Part shown: positions 5,187 to 15,100 of the stretch, piece by piece | Layout of the letters: each line of letters starts with the position of its first letter | Position numbering within the stretch: position 1 is the first letter of the stretch | NCBI GenBank assembly: GCA_945865175.1 | Contig: CAMBDA010000023.1 | Location: 1 to 50,403 of the forward strand | DNA: 50,403 nucleotides | Source of the DNA: an uncultured Prevotellaceae bacterium | GTDB taxonomy: Bacteria > Bacteroidota > Bacteroidia > Bacteroidales > Bacteroidaceae | Direction: 5' to 3' | Notes under the pieces: generated by a model | Database searches by the model: none | Seen by the model: only the letters and a program-made list of their open reading frames with translations | What the model was told of the DNA's origin: nothing | Made by a program: the position numbers and the translations under genes

Positions 5187-7445
5187 ATGAGAAGATTTTG
5201 TGGTATTTTATTATTAAGTGTGCTGGCGCTGGCCGAATGCGATTGTCTGCCCAGTGCCGAGGCCATGATGCGCGATGGCGCCAAATGGCTGTACGTGGCT
5301 CCTTGGACCGGACCATTCCTTTTCGGTAGTAACAATACACCCGATTTCTGGAAGCAGTTCCTCGGTTCCGAGCTGGTCGTTTCCAAGTCCGAAACACCTT
5401 ATGCTTCGAAAGCAAAAGCACGCGTGCAGCAGATACGCATACAGTCGGCCCTCAAAGGGAAAAAGTTCGATGGCATCGGTGCCGTTAATGGTGGCGGCGC
5501 CACTTCGGTGCTGCTGAAAGACTATCCCGAGCCCCAGCGCTCTCAGATTCTAGACCTGGTGTATAAGCCCAAGTTTGGCGCCTCGGTCAGCTCGTTGCTG
5601 GTTGAGATTCCTGGCGATGGCAACAGCACCCAGGGCAGCATGCCCTCGCACAGTCACTATCTTGGCGATTTCGATGCTCAGCGTGGCTATACCTGGTGGG
5701 TGCTGCGCGAAGCCAAGAGCCGCAATCCCCAGCTCGACCTTGATGCCACGGGTTGGAGTGCACCGCGATGGGTGGGCGATTTCTGGTCGCAGCACATGGC
5801 CGATTATTATGTAGATTGGCTCACAGCTTTGCGCCAGCAGTACGGGCTCGAACTCAATGCCATTGGCTGCCATAACGAGAAAGGGTGGAGCAACGACTTT
5901 GCCAAGATGCTGCGCCGCACCATGAACGAGCGCGGATTTAAGAACGTAAAACTTCATGCTTTCGACAACTGGGGAGCCAATAAGATGGATTTTATGAAAG
6001 ACATGGAGCGCGACCCCGAGTTGCGCGATGCTATCTATGCTGTGAGTGCCCATACATTCAGCGAGATACCGCTTACTGCCGAGCAGCGATCGATGGCCGA
6101 AAAGATGGGAAAACCCATCTGGAACAGCGAGGATCACGTGTATCGCAAAGGGTTCGACTGTTTGATTACTATCGTGAAGTGCTTTAACGAGAACTATATT
6201 GTGAGTGGTGCAACAAAGGTTATCAACTGGTACGACATAGGCGCCACCTATCCATTGGAGCCTTATAGTCAGGATCCCCCGATGCTGATAGCACAACAGC
6301 CATGGAGTGGTAACTATAGCGTGCGCGAATCGCTTTGGGGATATGCGCATTACGGACAGTTTACCGAGGTTGGGTGGCAATACGTTGATGATGGCTGCCT
6401 GAAACTTTATGGAGGTGGTACGATGTGCATGCTGCGCAATCCGGCTACCAACGACTACAGTATCATCATCGAAACCAAAGATGCTACCACTCCGCAAACA
6501 GTACGCATCAGTTTGCCCAAACAACTTTCTGGAGCCAGACTCTGCGTGTGGCGTAGTAACGAGCAGGAACAGTTTGTGCGTCAGGCCGATATGTTGCCCC
6601 GGGCACGTAGTTTAACAATGACGTTAGATCCAGCCTGTGTTTATTCTCTCTCAACCACCAGTGGGCAGCAGAAGGGGAGTTATGCTGGCGTGCCTGCACC
6701 TGCTTCGTTCCCCATCCCCTACGTTGATAACTACGAGGATTATGACCATCTCTCAAAATGGGGCTATCTGCCTCATTATATGGCCGATATCATCGGATGC
6801 TTTGAGCTGCGCCAGGCACCAGGTGGCATGGCGGGCACATGCCTGCAGCAAACTGTTGGTGAGCACACGCTCAGTTGGGCACCCGAGTGGCACCATTACT
6901 CGATTATTGGTGATGAGGCATGGACCGACTACGAGGTGAGTGCCGATGTGCTGCTGAATCCTCAGGACGAGGCCGCTGTGATGGGGCGTATCTGCGATGT
7001 AGGCTCGGGCTATGGCGTTTGGGCCAAGGGCTACTATCTGAAGATAAACGAGCACGGGCTGTGCCAGCTTTATATAACTCGTGGAAAACTCGACCAAAAG
7101 GAGCTGATAGGCGATGCTGAGCAACAGGCACTCATACTTGCCCGTAAGGACATCGAAGTGGGTGGCGAATATGTGCTTGACAGCGCACAGGTGCAGGGCA
7201 TTACTGCTGGAAAGTGGCACAACCTGAAGCTGCGTTTCGAGGGAGACGAAATCACCGGCTATGTTGATGGCAAACAGGTGGTTCGAGCCACGTCCGATCG
7301 CTATCAGCATGGTATGGCAGGCATCATGGCACCCCTGCAGCAACGCCGGGTGAGCACACCATATTTCGATAATCTGACGATTACGCCACTGGGTCGAACC
7401 AAAGCTGTTCACAATCATTCACGTTCACCGAAACCACTTTATTAA
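5187..7445 (+). CDS. GH59 galactocerebrosidase-like glycoside hydrolase, secreted
   Basis: A 752-aa secreted enzyme with an N-terminal signal peptide (MRRFCGILLLSVLALAEC...). The catalytic region begins with FDGIGAVNGGGATSVLL, then YPEPQRSQILDLVYKP..FGAS and VEIPGDGNSTQGSMPSH, all hallmarks of GH59 (galactosylceramidase). The acid/base is probably E231 in HNEKGW and the nucleophile E315 in IWNSEDH. The C-terminal about 220 residues look like a concanavalin/LamG-type beta-sandwich (VSADVLLNPQDEAAVMGRI, YYLKINEHG, WHNLKLRFEGDEITGYVDG), as in animal GALC. It should release terminal beta-galactose, possibly from glycolipids or plant galactans. A decayed GH27 alpha-galactosidase gene follows 14 bp downstream, so the pair once formed a galactoside-degrading operon. 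Family call firm; substrate unknown. Confidence 0.88.
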   Translation: MRRFCGILLLSVLALAECDCLPSAEAMMRDGAKWLYVAPWTGPFLFGSNNTPDFWKQFLGSELVVSKSETPYASKAKARVQQIRIQSALKGKKFDGIGAVNGGGATSVLLKDYPEPQRSQILDLVYKPKFGASVSSLLVEIPGDGNSTQGSMPSHSHYLGDFDAQRGYTWWVLREAKSRNPQLDLDATGWSAPRWVGDFWSQHMADYYVDWLTALRQQYGLELNAIGCHNEKGWSNDFAKMLRRTMNERGFKNVKLHAFDNWGANKMDFMKDMERDPELRDAIYAVSAHTFSEIPLTAEQRSMAEKMGKPIWNSEDHVYRKGFDCLITIVKCFNENYIVSGATKVINWYDIGATYPLEPYSQDPPMLIAQQPWSGNYSVRESLWGYAHYGQFTEVGWQYVDDGCLKLYGGGTMCMLRNPATNDYSIIIETKDATTPQTVRISLPKQLSGARLCVWRSNEQEQFVRQADMLPRARSLTMTLDPACVYSLSTTSGQQKGSYAGVPAPASFPIPYVDNYEDYDHLSKWGYLPHYMADIIGCFELRQAPGGMAGTCLQQTVGEHTLSWAPEWHHYSIIGDEAWTDYEVSADVLLNPQDEAAVMGRICDVGSGYGVWAKGYYLKINEHGLCQLYITRGKLDQKELIGDAEQQALILARKDIEVGGEYVLDSAQVQGITAGKWHNLKLRFEGDEITGYVDGKQVVRATSDRYQHGMAGIMAPLQQRRVSTPYFDNLTITPLGRTKAVHNHSRSPKPLY

Positions 7446-7459
7446 TAAAATGAACAGAT

Positions 7460-8078
7460 ATGATGAAAAAGAAAATGAAAATGCTCATCATGGGCGGCAT
7501 GCTGGCTCTGATGGCAATGCCTGTAAAGGCACAAAAATGGGAAGGTCTGGCCGATACACCACAAATGGGCTGGAGCACATGGAATAAGTTTCAGGGTAAC
7601 ATCTCTGAGGATGTTATCAGAGGTATTGCCGATGTTATGGCCGAGGTAACACCACCAACGTCAATCCGCAATGCGCCATCCCGACATGCTGGAGGTTGGC
7701 AACGGCATGACAGAAAACGAAGACCGCGCCCACTTCACCATGTGGTGCATGATGGCCAGTCCGCTGATTCTGGGTAACGACCTTCGCAATATGAGCGATG
7801 CCACTCGCAACATCATCATGAACAAGGACATGATTGCCATCGACCAGGACACACTGGGCATACAAGGCTTGCACTATTGCGACCGCGACGGCTTGCAGTT
7901 CTGGTTCAAGCCTCTGGCAGGTGGTGATTGGGCATTTACCATCCTTAACCCCACGCGCCAGGACATCAGTTGCTGTCTCAACTGGCAAGACTTTAACCCT
8001 CTGCCACCCTTTTTTAGAGAAGATACTTACTTGGCCCGAGAAGTATATCTTCTCCGGAATATCAGTAGTATTGGGTGA
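7460..8078 (+). pseudogene. Decayed GH27 alpha-galactosidase
   Basis: The reading frame starts with a signal peptide and the GH27 N-terminus LADTPQMGWSTWNKFQGNI (to about 7645). It then loses the middle of the barrel, shifts frame, and resumes at about 7671 with HPDMLEVGNGMTENEDRAHF and MWCMMASPLILGNDLR, running to about 7987. About 180 residues typical of the family are gone, including the strand with the catalytic nucleophile (KYD). After LNWQDF the similarity stops and the frame ends at 8078 in unrelated sequence, so the C-terminal beta domain is gone too. The residual protein cannot be an active alpha-galactosidase. It lies 14 bp after the GH59 gene and was probably cotranscribed with it. 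Confidence 0.8.
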
Positions 8079-8143
8079 CTATGAACAAGCCTAACTTTAA
8101 AATATCAGGTCTCATAGCAACCGGCCTGTACGGCCAACGGCAG

Positions 8144-9016
8144 TCAATGCGCTGCAGGCCCGAAAAGGATTTCCGTGATTGCAGTGTCAGAGAACTTGGT
8201 GCCCGGATATACATCCAGAATTTCGAAAGAGAGGGTCCAGGGAGCCTTGCCGGATGGCGTACCCAGGGTGTCGGGCAGGAGAAACACCTGCAGGTCGCGG
8301 ATGTCGGCGAGCTGGAGCGTGTACACCCATTGGCCGTTATGGAGGACCTTGAGTTTCCTGATGCGCGAATTGGCACGCCACACCTTTTCATTCTTTGCAT
8401 ATCCGTTCACAATCTTTATCTCTGACACAGGCCATGAATGGGGCGAAAACGTAAACGTGAGCCTCTCCCCTATGCCATTGCCCTCTGCTCCCTCCACCCA
8501 GGCGGTGGACAGTCTGGAATCAGCTGCCTGGGTGGGCAGATATGTGAATCCAGGCATGGAATCGCGCACGGAAGTGGCCTCCACGGCCTCCACCTTTCCG
8601 CCACAATACCAGTTGCATCCCCACCCATACACCTCCTTATAGAGCGCACAAAGCCGGAACAGGCTGTCGCGGAGCAAGGAGTCGGCCTGCGGATGGCTGT
8701 CATAGCGGGCAAGCATATCCTTCCATCGGGCATGACTGATTCCCGAAGGCCATGGAACAACCGTGTGGGGCGTGAGGGTAGCAACGTGTCGTGAAGGTGT
8801 CATTTTCTCCAGGAAGTGCAGGTTTCCACCAATGGCCATACAGGCCACAAGCAGGATGGATGCCGCCCACATCCAGCGATGGGAACGACGGGAAGGAAGC
8901 GACTGCATCACACGCCTACGGGTACAAGGGGAAAGAGGGCGTTCGTCGGCCTTCCGTCCCCGACGGATAAATTGACGAATCAGTTCGTCATGAATTTCAT
9001 CGTTTTCGCGTTTCAT
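8144..9016 (-). CDS. Anti-sigma factor with discoidin/NADase-type glycan-binding domain
   Basis: A 290-aa protein; the start MKRENDEIHDE overlaps the sigma-factor stop as ATGA. Residues 1-47 are a charged cytoplasmic part, and 48-66 (WMWAASILLVACMAIGGN) a single membrane span. The rest is exported. Residues about 160-287 carry the pattern of the NADase-type discoidin/glycan-binding domain: RLSTAWVEGAEGNGIGE, IKIVNGYAKNEKVWRANSRI, LKVL, ILDVYPGTKFSDTAITEI. Gene order and topology make it the cognate membrane anti-sigma factor, which in other bacteria holds an ECF sigma factor until a surface or periplasmic signal is sensed. The C-terminal domain suggests that signal is a glycan. There is no recognisable zinc anti-sigma motif in the N-terminus, so the anti-sigma role rests on context and topology. 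Confidence 0.7.
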   Translation of the reverse strand: MKRENDEIHDELIRQFIRRGRKADERPLSPCTRRRVMQSLPSRRSHRWMWAASILLVACMAIGGNLHFLEKMTPSRHVATLTPHTVVPWPSGISHARWKDMLARYDSHPQADSLLRDSLFRLCALYKEVYGWGCNWYCGGKVEAVEATSVRDSMPGFTYLPTQAADSRLSTAWVEGAEGNGIGERLTFTFSPHSWPVSEIKIVNGYAKNEKVWRANSRIRKLKVLHNGQWVYTLQLADIRDLQVFLLPDTLGTPSGKAPWTLSFEILDVYPGTKFSDTAITEILFGPAAH

Positions 9017-9540
9017 AAGGATTGGGGTTGGATTAAATGATACAATTTCTTTCGGATTCGCAGGAGTCTTGTGGCCAGGCTGGCAGACGTAACCTCCAGC
9101 ATCGGAGCTATCTCGGACAGCTTCATGCCCTCGTAATAATAAAGATGGATGAGTGCACGGTCGGCCGGAGGAAGACACAGAATCAGCTCATTGACCCATG
9201 CATGGCCATCCTCGTCCTGAGACATGGCGATGGACGCGTCGCCCAGTTCGTCGATCGAGAGACATTCCTGTCTGCAGCGTCGCAAATGCTGGAGCACCTG
9301 CCGGTAGGCGATACGCTGAATCCACGTAATCAGCCGCGAGCGGCTGGCATCATAGGAGTCGAGATGCCGATAGGCCTGAATGAAGGTGTCACCCACTATT
9401 TCCTCCACATCGAGCGCATTGCGCACCATGCCTGCCACAAACGCACGGACTCTGGGACCGTAGGTGTCCATCACGTATGCGTATCGGGAGCTGTCGCCCT
9501 GGAGTATGGATTGTATGATGTCCTGTTCTTGCATTGTCAT
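9013..9540 (-). CDS. ECF RNA polymerase sigma factor
   Basis: A 175-aa sigma-70 family protein, starting at MTMQEQDIIQSILQG; an in-frame ATG at 9561 would add 7 residues. Region 2 spans about 18-85 (YAYVMDTYGPRVRAFV, DVEEIVGDTFIQAYRHLDSYD, LITWIQRIAYRQVL). Region 4 spans about 117-170 (ELILCLPPADRALIHLYYYEGMKLSEIAPML, SLATRLLRIRKKL). Its stop codon overlaps the start of the anti-sigma gene by 4 bp, the normal arrangement for translational coupling of an ECF pair. A GH99-like secreted protein gene lies 91 bp upstream on the same strand and may belong to the regulon or the same transcript. Confidence 0.92.
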   Translation of the reverse strand: MTMQEQDIIQSILQGDSSRYAYVMDTYGPRVRAFVAGMVRNALDVEEIVGDTFIQAYRHLDSYDASRSRLITWIQRIAYRQVLQHLRRCRQECLSIDELGDASIAMSQDEDGHAWVNELILCLPPADRALIHLYYYEGMKLSEIAPMLEVTSASLATRLLRIRKKLYHLIQPQSL

Positions 9541-9631
9541 AATGTATATAGAGGTCTTCATTCATATATATGCGAAGTCCTGCGGAAATATGACACATAC
9601 TCCCGAAAAAAAGTTTCACCAGATTCTTGCT

Positions 9632-10891
9632 TCAATGATTGAGCTGCACGTCCTTTGCCTGCAGGGAATCCACAAAAACACTCTTGACAGCCTCCAGATA
9701 CCCGTAGCCGTTCACATTGTCGGGCTGCAGATAGCTTGTCTCGGTCCACTCGTTCCAGCTGTTGATGGTGATGAGCGGTGCCTGACGGGGATGCCGGTCG
9801 GCATAGTCGCGGGCATGGACGAGCGCTTTTCGGAAGTTCTCAGGCGTATTGTTGCGGGTGACGGCGCTGTTGTTTGTGCGGGGACTGTTGTCCCAGCCGA
9901 TGCTCACATGGGGATAATAGGGTATGGAGAAGGCGGTGTCCAGGCGTGACCACTCCTGCACGGCCCCTTCGGTTATCTTCTCGTAGTCCTCGTCCATCCT
10001 CAGATAATGGGCAAACTGGTAATGGGTGCTGCTGTTGAATCCCAGCTGTGTAATAAATTCATTGGCAGGAATTTCGGTCTTGTTGCCATCCAGCCCGCTG
10101 TAGTTCAGGTTGGGGGCCCACATGGTGAGCATAAGTTCCAAGTCGGGGAATCCGGCCTTCTTTACCTCCTTGCGGAACCATCTGAGTGCCTCTCGTGTCT
10201 TCTCCACGCCTCCCAGACCTTCTATCAGGTTGTGCACATCATAGATCATATACACAGGCTTGCCCTCTATCTTGTAGTATTCGGGCAGGTGGAAGTACAT
10301 TTCTATATTGCGCCTGCATATTCGTTCAAACTCCTCGCGGTCCACCTTCCCTTGCCAGATGACGTTATCCTCCCCGAATCTGGCCAGACGTGTATCCCAC
10401 AGATTGAGCACATCATGATTGGCCCACATGAGGTAGAACTTCATACGGTCTCGGTTCCTGGCCTTCAGGAATCCGTTGCGAAGGGTGGTCTCCATGAAGG
10501 GTCGGCCGTCATACCAGTACCAGTCAAAGATGAACACATTTATGCCGTGGTCGGCCGCCTGGTCAATCTCCATTTCCATGACCGCAGGGTCGGCCTCGTT
10601 GATATAGCCCCACAGGGGTACTCTGTTCCAGGGATGGCCCGGATGACGTTGTTGCATGGTCATGACGGTTTCCCATTCTCCTATACCCATTGGCCAGAAG
10701 GGGCGCAATCGCGGGTCATCGGCACAATAAGCGGGATAAAGGAAGGCGGCCACGTCATACCGGGCGGCTCTCGACACCTCCTTCCCTCCACACATCAGAA
10801 AGACAAGCAGAAGGGCTTTGAGTAGCCTACTATTCGCATTTGAAACTGTGTTCGGGTACTGCAAGTTGACCCGCGATGAGTTGCTTTGCAT
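9632..10891 (-). CDS. Secreted GH99/WbsX-like protein
   Basis: A 419-aa protein with an N-terminal hydrophobic signal (RLLKALLLVFLMCGG) after a polar lead of about 22 residues. The body matches the glycosyltransferase WbsX / GH99-like family: VAAFLYPAY near the start, PLWGYINEADPAVMEMEIDQAADHGI, FIFDWYWYDGRP, and near the end INSWNEWTETSYLQPD. GH99 enzymes are endo-alpha-mannosidases or mannanases; WbsX-like proteins are often found in O-antigen clusters. Export here favours a hydrolase acting on alpha-mannan-type or related glycans. A -7 box (10949-10956) lies 58 bp upstream. The sigma/anti-sigma pair follows on the same strand. Confidence 0.8.
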   Translation of the reverse strand: MQSNSSRVNLQYPNTVSNANSRLLKALLLVFLMCGGKEVSRAARYDVAAFLYPAYCADDPRLRPFWPMGIGEWETVMTMQQRHPGHPWNRVPLWGYINEADPAVMEMEIDQAADHGINVFIFDWYWYDGRPFMETTLRNGFLKARNRDRMKFYLMWANHDVLNLWDTRLARFGEDNVIWQGKVDREEFERICRRNIEMYFHLPEYYKIEGKPVYMIYDVHNLIEGLGGVEKTREALRWFRKEVKKAGFPDLELMLTMWAPNLNYSGLDGNKTEIPANEFITQLGFNSSTHYQFAHYLRMDEDYEKITEGAVQEWSRLDTAFSIPYYPHVSIGWDNSPRTNNSAVTRNNTPENFRKALVHARDYADRHPRQAPLITINSWNEWTETSYLQPDNVNGYGYLEAVKSVFVDSLQAKDVQLNH

Positions 10892-10948
10892 ATTTATCTA
10901 ATTTATTTGTTTTTATTGATATTAAATCCATTCCTGATAATAGCGTTA

Positions 10949-10956
10949 CAAAGTTA
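10949..10956 (-). promoter_or_regulatory. -7 box (TAACTTTG) upstream of the GH99-like gene
   Basis: On the minus strand TAACTTTG lies 58 bp before the GH99-like start. No clear TTTG box is seen at the usual distance. The remaining 160 bp up to the terminator at 11117 hold nothing I can identify. Confidence 0.4.
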
Positions 10957-11116
10957 AAGACTAATTCTTATATATGCAATAGAACAGCAAGTGTCCGAAA
11001 TTGGGCATACAAGCTATTACTGCCTGATTTACAGTTTGTTTTTATTTCGGCAGAGAAACTTTGTTTTATAATCTTTTAACGCGGATGGTGAATGCTTTTA
11101 ATCGTTATATAATGTT

Positions 11117-11152
11117 AAGAGGCTGTGTCAGTTACTTTTGACACAACCTCTT
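11117..11152. terminator. Terminator hairpin after fabI
   Basis: AAGAGG-c-TGTGTCA (11117-11130) pairs with TGACACA-a-CCTCTT (11139-11152), 13 pairs with one internal mismatch and an 8-nt loop. It lies 40 bp after the fabI stop. T-rich sequence follows on the plus strand (TTTGTTTG). Confidence 0.6.
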
Positions 11153-11192
11153 TGTTTGTAATGATATGTGGGGATAATAAGGAACGTCCTTT

Positions 11193-12056
11193 TTATCCGT
11201 AGATGATCTTGCCCGTCTCCTTGTCGGTGTTCTCGTCGATAAACGACTTGTTGTACTGTGTCATGCCGCGGAGCGACATGCCCATGTTGGAGAAGCCGCC
11301 GTCATGGAAGAGGGTCTGCATGGTCACCTTGCGTGTAAGGTCGGAGAACATCACGATGCAGTAGTCGGCACATTCATCGGCACTGGCGTTCCCCAGGGGC
11401 GACATGCGGTCACTGAAGTCGTACAGCCCGTCGAAACCCTTGATGCCGCTGCCGGCTGTCGTATAGGTGGGCGACTGGGAGATGGTGTTCACGCGCACGC
11501 CCTTCTCGCGACCGTAGATATAGCCGAAGCTGCGGGCGATGCTTTCGAGGAGCGATTTGGCGTCGGCCATGTCGTTGTAGCCGAAGAAGGTGCGGTGGCT
11601 GGCCACATAGGTGAGCGCCAGCACGGAGGCATAGTCGGCCAGTGCGTCCATCTTCTTGGCCACCTGCAGCATCTTGTGAAACGAGATGGCGCTGATGTCG
11701 AGTGTCTTGTCCAGCAGGCTGTAATCCAGATCGTCATAGGTGCGCTTCTTGCGCATGTTGGCCGACATGGCACAACTGTGGAGCACGAAATCAATCTTTC
11801 CCCCCAGTACCTTGATGGCTTCGCCGAAGAGCATCTCCAGGTCTTCCACCTTGGTGGCATCTGCCGCTATCACGGTGGAGCCCGTCTTTTCGGCCAGTTC
11901 CTGAATGGTGCCCATGCGGCAGGCTACAGCCGTATTGGTGAGCACAATCTGTGCGCCTTCCTCCACAGCCCTCTCGGCCACTTTCCATGCGATAGACTGG
12001 TCGTTGAGTGCACCAAAGACAATACCTCTTTTTCCTTTCAACAAATTGTAAGACAT
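11193..12056 (-). CDS. fabI: Enoyl-[acyl-carrier-protein] reductase (NADH) FabI
   Basis: A 287-aa protein of the FabI type. It reduces enoyl-ACP in the last step of each fatty-acid elongation cycle, in the cytosol. The nucleotide-binding N-terminus (GKRGIVFGALNDQSIAW) is the FabI form of the Rossmann loop. The active-site set is Y150, Y160 and K167 (Y-x6-K in FFGYNDMADAK), and SPTYTTAGSGI matches the substrate-loop region. Length is slightly above E. coli FabI, with a C-terminal extension (SFIDENTDKETGKIIYG) common in Bacteroidetes. It follows carB on the same strand with a 50-bp gap and is closed by a hairpin at 11117-11152. Confidence 0.93.
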   Translation of the reverse strand: MSYNLLKGKRGIVFGALNDQSIAWKVAERAVEEGAQIVLTNTAVACRMGTIQELAEKTGSTVIAADATKVEDLEMLFGEAIKVLGGKIDFVLHSCAMSANMRKKRTYDDLDYSLLDKTLDISAISFHKMLQVAKKMDALADYASVLALTYVASHRTFFGYNDMADAKSLLESIARSFGYIYGREKGVRVNTISQSPTYTTAGSGIKGFDGLYDFSDRMSPLGNASADECADYCIVMFSDLTRKVTMQTLFHDGGFSNMGMSLRGMTQYNKSFIDENTDKETGKIIYG

Positions 12057-12106
12057 ACTTTTTTTCTGAATCGTGTTATATAATAATATATATGTATACT
12101 GTGTCC

Positions 12107-15100
12107 TTATTCGTATTCCTGCCAGCTCTTGATCTGGATGTCGCCCAGAGAGAGTTGGGTGAATGCCTCGATAAAAGCTCTTGCCAGACGCGCGTTGGTG
12201 ATGAGCGGCGTGTTGTGGTCGATAGCCGAACGGCGGATGCGATAGCCGTTGGTAAGCTCGCGCTTGGTCTGGTTCTTGGGGATGTTGATGACAAGGTCAA
12301 ACTCATGGCGGGCAATCATGTTGATTACATTGTCGTCGGCCTCCGGCTCTTCGTCCGGCCAGCGCACGGGAGTGGCTTCAATGCCATGGTCGTTGAAGAA
12401 CTGTGCCGTGCCACAAGTGGCACAGATACGATAGCCGGCATCCACCAGCGAGCGGGCCACATCCAGCAGTGCCACCTTGCTCTTGGTCTCTCCGCTGCTT
12501 ATCATGATGCTGTGTTCCTTGGAGGGCAGCTTGTAGCCCGTGGCAATCAGGGCGTTGAGGAGCGCCTCGTTATAGTCGTCACCCAAACAGCCCACTTCGC
12601 CCGTACTGCTCATGTCCACACCCAGCACGGGATCGGCATTCTGCAGGCGTGCAAAGGAGAACTGGCTGGCCTTCACACCGATGCGGTCGATGTCGAACGC
12701 GCTCTTGTCGGGCTTGGAATAGGGGGCGTCCAGCATGATGCGTGTGGCCGTCTCTATGAAGTTGCGCTTCAGCACCTTGCTCACAAAGGGGAAGCTGCGG
12801 CTGGCACGCAGGTTGCATTCAATGACCTTCACCGTCTGTCCCTTGGCCAGATACTGGATATTGAAGGGACCCGAGATGTTCAACTCTTTGGCAATGGCAC
12901 GCGAAATCTTCTTGATGCGGCGGGCCGTGGCAAAGGAAATCTGCTGTGCGGGGAACACCATGGTGGCATCACCACTGTGTACGCCGGCATACTCCACATG
13001 CTCGCTGATGGCATATTCCACCACCTCGCCGTTCTGCGCCACAGCGTCAAACTCAATCTCGTTTGTTTCCTGCAGAAATTCGCTCACCACCACGGGATAT
13101 TCCTTGCTCACCTCACTTGCCATTTCCAGAAAGCGATGGAGTTGCTCGTCGTCGTAGCACACGTTCATGGCCGCTCCTGAGAGCACATAGCTGGGACGCA
13201 CCAGTACGGGATAGCCCACTTCCTCCACAAACTCGTGCACGTCGTCCATCGAAGTGAGTGCACGCCACCGGGGCTGGTCGATGCCCAGCTGGTCCAGCAT
13301 GGCGGAGAACTTGTTGCGGTTCTCGGCACGGTCGATGCTGATGGGCGAGGTGCCGCGGATGGGCACTCCCTGACGGTACAGTTTCATGGCCAGATTGTTG
13401 GGTATCTGTCCGCCCACCGACACAATCACACCGCTTGGCTGCTCCAGATCGATGACATCGAGCACGCGCTCAAACGAGAGTTCGTCGAAGTAAAGACGGT
13501 CACACATGTCATAGTCGGTACTCACGGTCTCGGGGTTATAGTTGATCATGATGCTCTTGTACCCCAGCTTGCGGGCGGTGTTGATGGCATTCACCGAACA
13601 CCAGTCAAACTCCACGCTCGAACCGATGCGATAGGCACCGGAACCCAGCACCACCACACTCTTCTCGTTGTGGTAATAGTTGATGTCATATCCCTCCACG
13701 GCATAGGTCATGTACAGATAGTTGGTGAGGTCGGGATGCTCGCTTGCCACAGTGGGTATGCGCTTCACGGCGGGCAGGATGCCCAACTGCTTGCGGCGGG
13801 AGCGTACGGCCAGATTTTCCTTCTCCATGTTGCCCTGGCGGGACTTGAGCACGAATCGTGCTATCTGGAAATCACTGAATCCCATCATCTTTGCCTTCCT
13901 GAGCACATCGGCGGGCAACGCCTCGATGCTGTCATATCCTTCCAGCACCGCCTTGTAGTCCACGATGTTCTTCATCTTCTGCAGGAACCATGGGTCAATC
14001 TTCGTCAGCTCCTCTATGCGCTCAATGGTGTAGCCCTCTTCCAACGCCTGTGCAATGGCAAACACACGCAGGTCGGTGGGGTTGGCCAGCTCGTCGTCCA
14101 GGTTGTCGAACCGCGTGTGATCGTTGCCCACGAATCCGTGCATACCCTGGCCAATCATGCGCAGGCCCTTCTGGATGAGTTCCTCAAAGGTGCGGCCGAT
14201 GCTCATGATTTCGCCCACCGACTTCATGCTGGAGCCGATGCGTCGGCTCACGCCGGAAAATTTGGTGAGGTCCCATCTGGGAATCTTGCATATCAGATAG
14301 TCGAGCTGCGGAGCCACATAGGCCGAATTGTTAGTGCCCATCTCGCCTATCTGGTCCAAGGTGTACCCCAGCGCAATCTTGGCGGCTACAAAGGCCAGGG
14401 GATAACCGGTGGCCTTGGACGCCAGTGCCGAGGAACGGCTCAGGCGGGCATTGATTTCGATGATGCGGTAGTCGTTGGTCTGGGCGTTGAAAGCATACTG
14501 GATGTTACATTCGCCCACGATGCCCAGATGGCGCACACATCGGATGGCCAGTGTCTGCAGCATCTCCACCTGATCCTGCGTAAGCGAACAGGTGGGCGCC
14601 ACCACGATGCTCTCTCCCGTGTGGATGCCCAGGGGATCGAAGTTCTCCATGCTGGCCACCGTGAAACAGTGGTCGTTGGCATCGCGGATCACCTCAAACT
14701 CAATCTCCTTCCAGCCCTTGAGGCTCTCTTCCACAAGCACCTGGGGTGCAAAAGTGAAGGCCGACTCAGCAATCCTCCGGAAGGTGTCTTCATCGGGACA
14801 CACACCAGAACCCAGGCCTCCCAGTGCATAGGCCGAACGTATCATGATGGGATATCCGATGCGGCGGGCGGCATCCAGTGCCTGTTCCATGCTCTCGCAG
14901 GCTTCGCTCACGGGCACCTTCAGGTCCACCTTCTGCAGTTCCTTCACGAAAAGGTCGCGGTCTTCGGTGTTCATAATGGCCTCCACGCTGGTACCCAGCA
15001 CCTCCACGCCATATTCCTTGAGGGTTCCGTTGAGGTAGAGTTCTGTACCACAGTTGAGCGCTGTCTGTCCACCAAAGGCCAGCAGGATGCCGTCGGGACG

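Noticed and set aside
8081..8425. Plus-strand frame MNKPNFKISGLIATGLYG...
   Set aside because: Apart from the first 20 codons it is antisense to the anti-sigma gene. The start may be debris from the rearrangement that truncated the GH27 gene.
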